A program made the translations under genes and the position numbers. Below the pieces are notes generated by a model that was not told the DNA's origin, made no database searches, and saw only the letters and a program-made list of their open reading frames with translations. Below, in pieces: positions 1-6,117 of a stretch of 6,797 nt of DNA. Each line of letters opens with the position of its first letter. The first letter of the stretch is position 1. The stretch is from Candidatus Bathyarchaeota archaeon (GTDB lineage Archaea > Thermoproteota > Bathyarchaeia > Bathyarchaeales > DTEX01): assembly GCA_021162225.1 (NCBI GenBank), contig JAGGZB010000184.1, positions 1-6,797 on the forward strand. Direction: 5' to 3'.

Positions 1-342
1 ACTCAGAAGAAATCATATCTCTACGTGGACGACTTTATATCCGCATTATCGCTAATAATGAAGAACATATCGAGCGAAGTTGAAGTTTTTAACGTAGGCT
101 CCGAGGATTGGGTAGATGTTAAGAGGATTGCTGAAATAATCGTCGAGGAGATGAATCTCAGCGACGTAGTCTTCCGTTTCACCGGAGGAGTTAACGGTGG
201 AAGGGGATGGAAAGGAGACGTAAAGTACATGCTTCTATCAGTAGAGAAACTAAAGAGGCTAGGCTGGAAGCCAAGGTTCAATAGTGCTGAAGCCGTAAGA
301 AAAACGGCGAGAGAGCTCATCAGAGAACTATGTATATGCTAA
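1..342 (+). CDS. NAD-dependent epimerase/dehydratase, C-terminal part (cut by window edge)
   Basis: This is the last 113 codons of a nucleotide-sugar epimerase or dehydratase of the extended short-chain dehydrogenase superfamily (UDP-glucose 4-epimerase-like); the reading frame is open to base 1. Counting from the first visible codon, residues 5-11 (SYLYVDD) match the family's conserved 'SFLYVDD' substrate-binding stretch. Residues 31-37 (NVGSEDW) match the 'N.G.....s' segment, and residues 61-73 (TGG...GRGWKGD) with LGWKP at 87-91 are the usual C-terminal signature. The Rossmann NAD-binding motif and the YxxxK catalytic pair lie upstream, outside the window. Such cytosolic enzymes supply activated sugars for surface glycans or protein glycosylation, but the exact sugar cannot be told from this end. 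A GTG at base 25 is an internal Val codon, not a start. The gene converges on the TRAM gene, with 104 bases between their stops. Confidence 0.88.
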   Translation, partial: TQKKSYLYVDDFISALSLIMKNISSEVEVFNVGSEDWVDVKRIAEIIVEEMNLSDVVFRFTGGVNGGRGWKGDVKYMLLSVEKLKRLGWKPRFNSAEAVRKTARELIRELCIC

Positions 343-363
343 AAGCATCATGAAAAACCTCGA

Positions 364-373
364 TTTTAAAAAA
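364..373 (-). terminator. Possible poly-T terminator after the TRAM gene
   Basis: Read on the minus strand, six consecutive T residues (373-368) follow a CCC run about 75 bases beyond the TRAM stop codon, and a further T5 lies at 357-353. Archaeal RNA polymerase typically stops at such T-runs without needing a hairpin. On the plus strand the same spot offers only a T4 tract for the converging epimerase gene. The call rests on base composition alone. Confidence 0.3.
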
Positions 374-446
374 GGGAGACAAATTTTAGAAGGCTAAATT
401 CAGGATACAATATTAGTTTATCGCCCGGATTATGCCTTCCACGTTT

Positions 447-686
447 CTAATGTAGAATCTCCGCTGTTGCAAATCTACGTGCAACTCTCGTTATTCTGAA
501 CTTGACGTGATCTCCAGTCTTCGCGCCGGACACGAATATTATGAAACCCTCAATCTTCGCTATACCGTCTCCTCTTCGACTTATCTCCGTAATGTCAGCT
601 TCGTATTCTTCGCCTTCCTTAACTGGTGCTGGCCTAGAGAAAGATCGACTTCTGTAGCCTCTACCTATACGACTCAACTCATTCAC
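447..686 (-). CDS. Stand-alone TRAM-domain protein (probable RNA-binding/RNA chaperone)
   Basis: This 79-residue protein is made almost entirely of a TRAM domain, an OB-like beta-barrel that binds RNA. The domain spans about residues 22-79: EGEEYEADITEISRRGDGIAK, then the 'FIIFVSGAKTGD' strand-turn at 48-59 and VKFRITRVARRFATAEI at the end. In other archaea, small stand-alone TRAM proteins bind tRNA and other structured RNAs and act as cytosolic RNA chaperones. Residues 6-18 form a basic, Arg-rich tail that probably adds RNA affinity. The start is GTG at 686; an in-frame TGA lies 18 codons upstream, so a long extension is excluded. A GAGGTGA sequence overlaps the GTG, and AAGGG lies about 9 bases upstream, so a start at the TTG of codon 4 is also possible. 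It follows the AIR-synthase-like gene on the same strand after 171 bases and may have its own promoter. Confidence 0.9.
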   Translation of the reverse strand: MNELSRIGRGYRSRSFSRPAPVKEGEEYEADITEISRRGDGIAKIEGFIIFVSGAKTGDHVKFRITRVARRFATAEILH

Positions 687-857
687 CTCGCTAACCCTTT
701 TTTCTCAGATGGATCAAGAGAAAACGGAGAGGCAAAGCAGCCGTTTTTCCGTTTGTTTCCTAATCCCACTGATGATACACACTACTCTATATTACCATTA
801 TATTAAGGTATCTATTACACAATCTTCTCACGATATTTTCAACCAGAAAATTCGACG

Positions 858-1865
858 TCACCCCTCGGATAGGCCGCGCCAAAGCCTCGTTAAGTCATCC
901 TCTACCGAGCTAAGGATTCTCTCCACGGAGCCGTCTCTCTTCAGTAACGTAACCCCGCAACCCTCACATGCAGAGCCTATAACTGTTGAGTCTACTCCGG
1001 CTTCTTTTAGCTTGCTTCTAGCATCATCAACCTTGCTTGGGGGAATAAGTGCAAGTAGGGAGCCGGAGCCTAGAATCTTAAGGGGATCTAAACCCAGCGA
1101 GTCACAGAGAACCTTTGTCTCCTCGGCCACTGGAATTCTATCTACGTGTATCTTTAACTTAATGTTTGATGAAGAGGCAATCTCGTAGAGTCCTTCGAGT
1201 ATCCCTCCGGCCGTAGGATCATGCATGGCATTAACTCCCAGCTCTGCAAGTATGAGGGCCTCCTTCACGATGCTCACCTGCCAAATGAACTCAGATGCTC
1301 TCCTAACGATACTGTATGAGACGCCTCTCTTCAATAGAAGATTCCTGAAGTCTCTTGCTAATATCGCCGTTCCCTCGATCGCGGCTGTCTTAGTCATTAA
1401 AACAGCGTCTCCCGGCTTTCCTCCTCCCGTCAGCACGTATCCTCTATCTTCAGAGATCCCCATGGCAGTCATGGAGATCAACGGTCTGTCGAGTCTAGGC
1501 GTGTACTCAGTGTGGCCTCCAACGACCATGACTCCAATTCTCCGGGCGGCTGAGTCTATCTCTTCAGTTATGCGGTTGAGAAGTTCTTCTCCGCCGTCAC
1601 TCGGCATCAGGATAACCGGTAATATCCAGCGTGGCTTAACTCCCCTTACGGCTACATCATTACATGCTATGTTTACGGACAGCCATCCAGCCCCATCAAT
1701 AGCTTCACTTATTGGATCGGAGTGAACTACTAAGACTTTCCCGTCGCCCAGATGGATAATAGCTGCGTCTTCTCCGTATTTCGGCCCTACAATGACAGCT
1801 GAATCTCTTAGCCCAGTGCGGGTGAAGACGTATTTTTCAAGGAGAACTCGGGGGATCTTCCCCAA
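858..1865 (-). CDS. AIR synthase-related / HypE-like protein (PurM fold)
   Basis: This 335-residue cytosolic protein belongs to the PurM/HypE/selenophosphate-synthetase superfamily, ATP-dependent enzymes that phosphorylate or dehydrate an amide- or carbamoyl-type group. Visible motifs in order are GEDAAII at 31-37, HSDPI at 48-52, NIACNDVAVRGVKPRW at 65-80 (the PurM 'ACND' helix), GGHTE at 116-120, MTKTAAIEGTAILA at 157-170, MHDPTAGGILEGLYEIA at 214-230 and DPLKILGSGSLL at 260-271. The overall order is closest to HypE, but the C-terminal PRIC motif that carries the HypE substrate cysteine is absent: the chain ends in LSEG. No hydrogenase gene is present either, so a true HypE role is unlikely. 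The start is TTG at 1865, chosen because GGAGGT (1879-1874) sits 8 bases upstream. The gene begins 5 bases after the radical SAM stop codon, implying co-transcription. The substrate is unknown. Confidence 0.88.
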   Translation of the reverse strand: MGKIPRVLLEKYVFTRTGLRDSAVIVGPKYGEDAAIIHLGDGKVLVVHSDPISEAIDGAGWLSVNIACNDVAVRGVKPRWILPVILMPSDGGEELLNRITEEIDSAARRIGVMVVGGHTEYTPRLDRPLISMTAMGISEDRGYVLTGGGKPGDAVLMTKTAAIEGTAILARDFRNLLLKRGVSYSIVRRASEFIWQVSIVKEALILAELGVNAMHDPTAGGILEGLYEIASSSNIKLKIHVDRIPVAEETKVLCDSLGLDPLKILGSGSLLALIPPSKVDDARSKLKEAGVDSTVIGSACEGCGVTLLKRDGSVERILSSVEDDLTRLWRGLSEG

Positions 1866-1870
1866 GAATC

Positions 1871-2914
1871 TTAACCTCCGGAAGATCTATGGAGAACGGC
1901 TGAGCATTTTGGGCATAGAAGAACATATTCGTCGTCGATGAGCCTTATTCTAGCCTCTCTCATGGAGAATACTAAGCCGCATGATGCGCAGTAGCAGAAA
2001 TTCATCGGGTTCAGAGATCGACCCGTTAAAGGACATTTGTAGGAACCCTCAATCAGACGCCTATAGGCTTCAGGGTCTCCCGTCCTGAGATAGCCAAGCA
2101 GAGTCGACCGGAAGATTGAGTATCTAAGAGCTCCGCTACTATACGTATGAATCCTTCCTCGTCCCAGAACCTTCTCAAAGGCGGAGGCCGCCTCAAGAAT
2201 CCTTCCACGAGATACTGGATGAACATATCTTTCTAAGGGATACCTCGCTATTGTATGAATATGAACTTTGTCAGGCTCTATTTTCCTCAGAGCCTCGGAT
2301 AGGCCTTCAATCTCTTCCAAACTTGAGTTTCCCCTAGATCCCTCCAAGTCGACTAGAAGAATCTCGATTGTTAGGGAGCTACATGATTCCTGCTTGAATC
2401 TCATCAAGCCCTCTATGATATCACCTATGCTCAGAGACTTATCCACAGGTCTGTTGATAGTTAGGAAAGTCCTCTGAGACGAAGCATTTAACTTAGCGAC
2501 CACTTCATCCGCCGAGCTTAACGCTTCCCTAACTGATCTTCTACGAAGTAACGAGGAATTTGTGATGACCGTTACACGCGTATCCGCAAGTGCCTTAGCA
2601 TCCTTAATCATAAGACCTAGCTCATCGTTGAGAGTCGGCTCGCCCGTGCCAGAGAACGTTATTGTATCAAGTCTGGATTCCCCCACTTCATTGAGCACTT
2701 GCTCCAGAGACCTATAAACGACTTCATGAGCGATCTTTGTTGGAACTCTCTCCGGAGACTCCACGTAGTAAGCCTTTTCGCCGCATTCACAATACACGCA
2801 GTTAAACGAGCATGTAAGCGGTGATGGATTAACGCCTAATGATAGACCCAATCTTCTGGATCGAGCTGGACCATAGATGAGTGAAAGGGAGTACTTGAAC
2901 GTTTTACTTCCCAT
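1871..2914 (-). CDS. Radical SAM protein of the COG0731 type with Cys-rich C-terminal tail
   Basis: This 347-residue radical S-adenosylmethionine enzyme has the three 4Fe-4S cluster ligands C35, C39 and C42 (CSFNCVYC), preceded by the family signature YGPARSRRLGLSLGV at 14-28. The SAM-binding strand FSGTGEPTL is at 88-96. Both motifs are typical of COG0731 proteins, distant relatives of the wybutosine enzyme TYW1, most of which have no assigned reaction. After the radical SAM barrel (to about 260) comes a separate segment of about 85 residues with C294, C307, C309, C312, C334 and C337. The last four form CASC and CPKC pairs like a zinc ribbon or a rubredoxin-type knuckle, possibly an auxiliary Fe-S or zinc site. 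It starts at ATG 2914, six bases after the TGA of the ECF S-component gene, and ends 5 bases before the AIR synthase-like gene. The substrate is unknown; partnership with the two neighbours is inference. Confidence 0.9.
   Translation of the reverse strand: MGSKTFKYSLSLIYGPARSRRLGLSLGVNPSPLTCSFNCVYCECGEKAYYVESPERVPTKIAHEVVYRSLEQVLNEVGESRLDTITFSGTGEPTLNDELGLMIKDAKALADTRVTVITNSSLLRRRSVREALSSADEVVAKLNASSQRTFLTINRPVDKSLSIGDIIEGLMRFKQESCSSLTIEILLVDLEGSRGNSSLEEIEGLSEALRKIEPDKVHIHTIARYPLERYVHPVSRGRILEAASAFEKVLGRGRIHTYSSGALRYSIFRSTLLGYLRTGDPEAYRRLIEGSYKCPLTGRSLNPMNFCYCASCGLVFSMREARIRLIDDEYVLLCPKCSAVLHRSSGG
1874..1879 (-). promoter_or_regulatory. Strong Shine-Dalgarno for the AIR synthase-like gene
   Basis: GGAGGT on the minus strand forms the last two sense codons (Gly-Gly) of the radical SAM gene, ends directly before its TAA, and lies 8 bases before the TTG start at 1865. 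It settles the non-ATG start and indicates reinitiation or coupling between the two genes. Confidence 0.75.
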
Positions 2915-2920
2915 ATTGAT

Positions 2921-3409
2921 TCATCTCTTAAGCCAAATCTCGTCAAGATATTTTGTCTTTAGCTGGGCTCTCAGCGCCCTGATCAACACGTATGATATAA
3001 CTATTCTTATCGCTGAGGCTGCGAAGCATATTAGATCCATCCAGGCAACGGGGCCGTAGAGGATATAGTCGTAAAGGAAATAGCCGAGTATCATGCTTAC
3101 GCTCCCCACTGCCATCGCGACTATTTCATTGAACCTTCGGAGATAACCTACGATGAAGCCTTCGAATCCCTTGATTACGAGCGTTGCCGGTGCATACGAT
3201 GAATAACCCAATATGATATCCGCAAGCATCGAACCCACGCCGCCGGCGAAGGCTCCTACAAGCGGCCCCATCAGCAGGGAGAATATAAAGATCGCTACCT
3301 CACCTAAGTTTACATAGCCTAAAGGTTCCGGTAGGGGAAACATTATACATGTCATAACCGCTGTGAGAGCTGTGGAAACGGCTACTGCTCCTATTGATTT
3401 GGCGTTCAT
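2921..3409 (-). CDS. ECF transporter S component (membrane substrate-binding subunit)
   Basis: This 162-residue integral membrane protein has about five to six hydrophobic segments (near 6-24, 37-55, 55-67, 72-92, 97-118 and 124-145). Residues 30-90 carry the family pattern GYVNLGEVAIFI, GPLVGAFAGGVGSMLADIILG and YAPATLVIKGFEG, typical of the energy-coupling-factor S components of the Pfam ECF_trnsprt type. These proteins bind vitamins or related small molecules and work with a shared EcfA ATPase pair and EcfT scaffold. None of those genes is in this window, so it is either solitary or relies on distant partners. The ligand cannot be predicted from sequence. No Shine-Dalgarno precedes ATG 3409, and a TATA-like box lies about 30 bases upstream, so the mRNA is probably leaderless. 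It is the first gene of the tight operon with the radical SAM and AIR synthase-like genes. Confidence 0.87.
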   Translation of the reverse strand: MNAKSIGAVAVSTALTAVMTCIMFPLPEPLGYVNLGEVAIFIFSLLMGPLVGAFAGGVGSMLADIILGYSSYAPATLVIKGFEGFIVGYLRRFNEIVAMAVGSVSMILGYFLYDYILYGPVAWMDLICFAASAIRIVISYVLIRALRAQLKTKYLDEIWLKR

Positions 3410-3433
3410 ATCGAAGAGAATAGTAAAGTTCTA

Positions 3434-3477
3434 ACTTATATATTTTATCGAGGAAACAACGTTAACGATTTAAAGAT
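3434..3477. promoter_or_regulatory. Divergent promoter region with TATA-like boxes
   Basis: The gap between the two divergent operons holds an AT-rich core. The TATA-like stretch at 3435-3447 (CTTATATATTTTA) reads on the minus strand as AAAATATATAAG and is centred about 30 bases from ATG 3409. That places transcription start close to the start codon, as expected for a leaderless archaeal mRNA. A second box, CGATTTAAAGA at 3467-3477, would put a plus-strand start near 3498, about 15-24 bases before the amidohydrolase TTG codons. The assignment is by spacing and composition only. Confidence 0.42.
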
Positions 3478-3521
3478 CTCCACACTTAGATTCGTTTAAG
3501 CAGAAATGAAGGTTGATAAGA

Positions 3522-4316
3522 TTGAAGGAAAAATTTAGGAAGATCGATGTTCATTCCCATGTAGCCTGGATGACTAATGGGGCACTAAAGAAATGGAATA
3601 CAGCGGATCTTGTTGAGGCGGCTGATAAACTTGGAATAGAAAAACTTCTCTGTTCAACGCCGATCATAAGGGGGCCTTCCACAATGGAGATGATAAGGAA
3701 ATGCAACGAAGCCACATACGAGGCGATGAAAGAATACCCAGATAAGATCTTAGGATACGCCTTCGTTGACCCCGGCTACTTTGATGAAGCTATAAAGGAG
3801 GTTGAAAGATGCGTGAATGAGCTAGGAATGATCGGCGTCAAACTCTATAATCAGTACCGAGCAGACGAGCCTGTAGTGCTTCCGCTCATAAGAAAAACCG
3901 CTGAGATGCAGATACCAGTTCTATGGCATGCTGGCCACCCACCAAGTCCGGAGGAAGCTCTCAAATGGGGTCAGCCGAGAGTGTCAGATGGGATGCACAT
4001 AGCTATCCTTGCGAAGCGTGTGCCAGACGCCATTCTAATAAATGGCCATATTGGAGGGGGAGGAGACTGGGAATGGAGCATCAAAGCGTTAAGGAACGTG
4101 CCGAACGTATATGTTGATACAAGCGGAAGCGTTGTTGATGAGGGAATGATCGAGATGTGCGTCAGATATTTAGGGGCGGAGAGAGTTCTGTTCGGAACGG
4201 ATTTGTCAATGGAGGCAGGCGTGGGGAAAATCTTAGGTGCGGATCTGACAAATGAGCAGCGTGAACTCATCTTTTGGAAGAATATAGAAGACATACTGAG
4301 GAGGAGGAAGACATGA
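3522..4316 (+). CDS. Amidohydrolase-2 family metal-dependent hydrolase (metal ligands intact)
   Basis: This TIM-barrel protein of about 264 residues belongs to the amidohydrolase superfamily, Amidohydro_2 branch, which includes hydrolases, lactonases and non-oxidative decarboxylases. Numbered from TTG 3522, it shows the HxH metal pair H11/H13 (KIDVHSHVAW), the barrel ligand H136 in WHAGH, H176 in NGHIGGGG, a VDTSG strand, and the catalytic/metal aspartate D227 in FGTD. It ends with the usual FWKNIEDIL helix. All expected ligands are present, so it should be active, but the substrate is not evident. There is no signal peptide. Starts are non-ATG: TTG 3522 is preferred because GAAGG lies 9 bases upstream; TTG 3513 would add three residues but abuts that GAAGG, and an in-frame TGA at 3507 closes the frame. 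The stop overlaps the ATG of the next, paralogous gene (ATGA). Confidence 0.9.
   Translation: MKEKFRKIDVHSHVAWMTNGALKKWNTADLVEAADKLGIEKLLCSTPIIRGPSTMEMIRKCNEATYEAMKEYPDKILGYAFVDPGYFDEAIKEVERCVNELGMIGVKLYNQYRADEPVVLPLIRKTAEMQIPVLWHAGHPPSPEEALKWGQPRVSDGMHIAILAKRVPDAILINGHIGGGGDWEWSIKALRNVPNVYVDTSGSVVDEGMIEMCVRYLGAERVLFGTDLSMEAGVGKILGADLTNEQRELIFWKNIEDILRRRKT
4298..4310 (+). promoter_or_regulatory. Strong Shine-Dalgarno for the second amidohydrolase-like gene
   Basis: GAGGAGGAGGAAG provides two overlapping GGAGG cores, 8 and 5 bases before ATG 4313. It lies inside the 3' end of the upstream gene, where it encodes a run of three arginines and a lysine (AGG AGG AGG AAG). It decides the ATG at 4313 over the in-frame TTG at 4274 and, with the ATGA overlap, indicates translational coupling. 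Confidence 0.8.
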
Positions 4317-5092
4317 TAATTGACGCAAGTGCATATATTGGCCACTGGCCTTTCAGAAGACTCCGCTATAATACCGCTGAGGGATTAATTTCTCTCATGG
4401 ATAGAAACGGAATCGATAAGGCAATAGTATCATCAATCAACGCTGTTTTCTACAAGAATTGTCAGGAGGGAAACGAGGAACTAGCCGAAGAGATCGAGCC
4501 CTACAGGGATCGACTGATACCCTTTGCAACTCTCAATCCCAAATACATTGCTTGGAGAGAGGATTTAGAGAGGTGCGTAAACGACTTAGGTATGAAGGGA
4601 CTACGTCTTTATCCCTTATATCACAGGTATAGCCTTCTAGATCCGGAGAGCAGAGAGCTCCTTCAAGAAGCAGCCAAGAGAAAACTTCCGGTGGAAATAC
4701 CAGTTATGCTCGTTGATCCTAGACAACATCACTGGATGGACGTTGACACCCAAGTATCCTTGAATGACATCTTAGAAGCCGCTGATAAGAATCTTGAAAA
4801 TACATTCATAATATTAAATTCTAAAACTGCGGATCCAGTATTGGAGAGGTGTAAATCTGGGAAGCCGCCTAAGAATATCTTTATCGAGATGTCGAGGCTC
4901 ACGGCTGTTCTAAACAAGTCTATACAGGCAGTCATATCATGTCTGGGAGTCGAGAAGGTAGTCTTCGGAACAGGGATACCCTTTCACTATGCAAAACCCG
5001 CACTAATAAAGATGGAGATACTTGACATAAGTGAAGAAGAGAAGGAGAAGATATACTGGAAGAATATATCTAAGCTTATCAATCTCTCATAG
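4313..5092 (+). CDS. Amidohydrolase-like TIM-barrel protein lacking the metal ligands
   Basis: This 259-residue protein is a paralogue of its upstream neighbour. Shared landmarks are ERCVNDLGMKGLRLY at 86-100 (ERCVNELGMIGVKLY upstream), VEKVVFGT at 213-220 and YWKNISKLI at 248-256. Every metal or catalytic position is changed. The HxH pair is replaced by S6 and Y8 in IIDASAYIGHWPF, the WHAGH histidine aligns near P130, the GH histidine of strand 6 aligns with K171 (LNSK), and FGTD becomes FGTG (G221). Other conserved-looking polar residues remain: H11-W12, R15-R16, H104, E128, H139-H140-W141 and H225. The N-terminal D-x-x-A-Y-x-G-H-W-P-F-R pattern is familiar from other amidohydrolase-annotated proteins, so this is a lineage rather than a recent decay. 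It is probably an enzyme with a different chemistry or a structural or regulatory partner of the upstream enzyme; both roles are inference. ATG 4313 overlaps the upstream stop and has a strong Shine-Dalgarno. Confidence 0.88.
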   Translation: MIIDASAYIGHWPFRRLRYNTAEGLISLMDRNGIDKAIVSSINAVFYKNCQEGNEELAEEIEPYRDRLIPFATLNPKYIAWREDLERCVNDLGMKGLRLYPLYHRYSLLDPESRELLQEAAKRKLPVEIPVMLVDPRQHHWMDVDTQVSLNDILEAADKNLENTFIILNSKTADPVLERCKSGKPPKNIFIEMSRLTAVLNKSIQAVISCLGVEKVVFGTGIPFHYAKPALIKMEILDISEEEKEKIYWKNISKLINLS

Positions 5093-5385
5093 AAAACTAT
5101 TCCGCGGAAAAGGAACCAGCACCAATATTTCCGTTATCTTTCACTTGATGATTCCCCAAGGCTACATAGCACACTATTTCTTCTCTTTGAATATTGATTC
5201 CTAAGCCGTTCTTTTTACGAAGCAGAAATAAAGATTTAGATTATGGATTTCTGAATGAATAAGGAATAATTTAGCCTCGGCGCAAAATAATAGCAGATAC
5301 GCTGGAATCAGCATCCGCTCCTAGATTATTCGGAAAACGTCTGAGAGAAAGAGTATGCTGTTAATTAGGGAAATCGGAGAGGCCA
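5093..5385. other. Intergenic region without a recognisable gene
   Basis: This 293-base gap lies between the stop of the amidohydrolase-like gene and the stop of the converging orphan gene. It holds a perfect 10-base palindrome, TTCCGCGGAA (5100-5109), just after the first stop, and a T5 tract at 5213-5217 that could end plus-strand transcription. A 29-codon open stretch at 5275-5364 (+) has protein-like composition but no start codon. I see no tRNA, no repeat array and no mobile-element end. Confidence 0.5.
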
Positions 5386-6084
5386 CTATATAGCTAATGC
5401 CGCAACTAAACCGAGAACAGAGGCAACGTCATTCCCAAGCTTTATGAATCTATTCCTAAATCCAGCATCACGGATTATTTTTAGGGGATCTAAATAGGCG
5501 AGAAACACTCTGCCACTCCCGGGATTCAGCCTCCAGTATCGCCTTTCATCATCCACAATCCGGGAGAATCTCTCCTTCAATGCATCCGCTAAACGATCGT
5601 TCATTAGGGCTTCTAGAGCATTCTGAGTAGACCACGCATAGAAGTCCAGAGTTGTGTAGTCAGCTATGCGCATGTGGAGCTTCCAGCTTCTATCATCAAG
5701 CTCAGCCGTCGTCCTAACAGTCTCAACTATTGCAGGTTGGAAGTCATCCAATCCTCCAATAGCCATTATGGGGCTTATGTATGAGGATGCTAAGCATAAG
5801 GTTTCAGCAGCCTCCGGAGGCATAACTTCAGAGAATAATTTAGCAGCTTCTTTAACCGCATGAACCGGATATGCAAGCTCTATTAAGACTTTCCTCTTAG
5901 GCATGAATCTAACTAAAGAAGGCGGGACGCCTAGACTTCTATATTTGAATCTCGATAGAAGCCACTTAAGTCTATCCTCGAATCCTTCGCGATAATAAAT
6001 GACGCCGCGTAGATTCTTAACAACCGCTGCATATCTATAAAAGGACGGTTCCCAGCTCATACCTACGAGTCCCCAATGGTGCAT
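5386..6084 (-). CDS. Hypothetical protein, 232 residues, family not recognised
   Basis: I do not recognise this protein. It is one uninterrupted frame with balanced, globular composition rich in Arg, Leu and aromatic residues, and with no long competing frame opposite, so it is likely a real gene. The N-terminal third is basic and aromatic (FYRYAAVVKNLRGVIYY at 15-31; MPKRKVL at 61-67). The middle has a small-residue stretch, ASSYISPIMAIGGLDDFQP at 99-117, that could be a buried helix or ligand loop. Residues 130-155 carry DDRSWKLHMR and DYTTLDFYAW, and the last 15 residues are hydrophobic (VASVLGLVAALAI), perhaps a packing helix or a weak membrane anchor. There is no Cys pair, nucleotide-binding loop or clear signal peptide. 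ATG 6084 is the first start; Met9 (6060) is an alternative. No strong Shine-Dalgarno is visible, while a TATA-like box about 40 bases upstream fits a short leader. Confidence 0.7.
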   Translation of the reverse strand: MHHWGLVGMSWEPSFYRYAAVVKNLRGVIYYREGFEDRLKWLLSRFKYRSLGVPPSLVRFMPKRKVLIELAYPVHAVKEAAKLFSEVMPPEAAETLCLASSYISPIMAIGGLDDFQPAIVETVRTTAELDDRSWKLHMRIADYTTLDFYAWSTQNALEALMNDRLADALKERFSRIVDDERRYWRLNPGSGRVFLAYLDPLKIIRDAGFRNRFIKLGNDVASVLGLVAALAI

Positions 6085-6117
6085 AACCTATAATTGCCCA
6101 AAAGAGAATTCTTCATC

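Noticed and set aside
764..778. CTGATGAT resembling a C box of an archaeal C/D guide RNA
   Set aside because: The first base does not fit the C-box consensus, and no matching D box with a paired terminal stem was found at the usual distance.
709..1188. Plus-strand open frame of 159 codons opposite the AIR synthase-like gene
   Set aside because: It is Ser/Pro-rich with no family motif and lies antisense to a gene with clear conserved motifs, so it is a shadow frame.
1225..1725. Plus-strand open frame of 166 codons
   Set aside because: It is entirely antisense to the AIR synthase-like gene, has low-complexity Ser/Ile/Pro composition and no recognisable motif.
858..1865. Calling the AIR synthase-like protein HypE (hydrogenase maturation)
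   Set aside because: The C-terminal substrate cysteine is missing and no hydrogenase or other hyp gene is nearby.
4274..4312. N-terminal extension of the second amidohydrolase-like protein from TTG 4274
   Set aside because: It would add 13 residues of the MEEYRRHTEEEED type with no homology to the paralogue's N-terminus, while ATG 4313 has a strong Shine-Dalgarno and the stop/start overlap.
3971..4345. Minus-strand open frame of 124 codons
   Set aside because: It is antisense to the first amidohydrolase across its catalytic motifs, with the skewed composition expected of a shadow.
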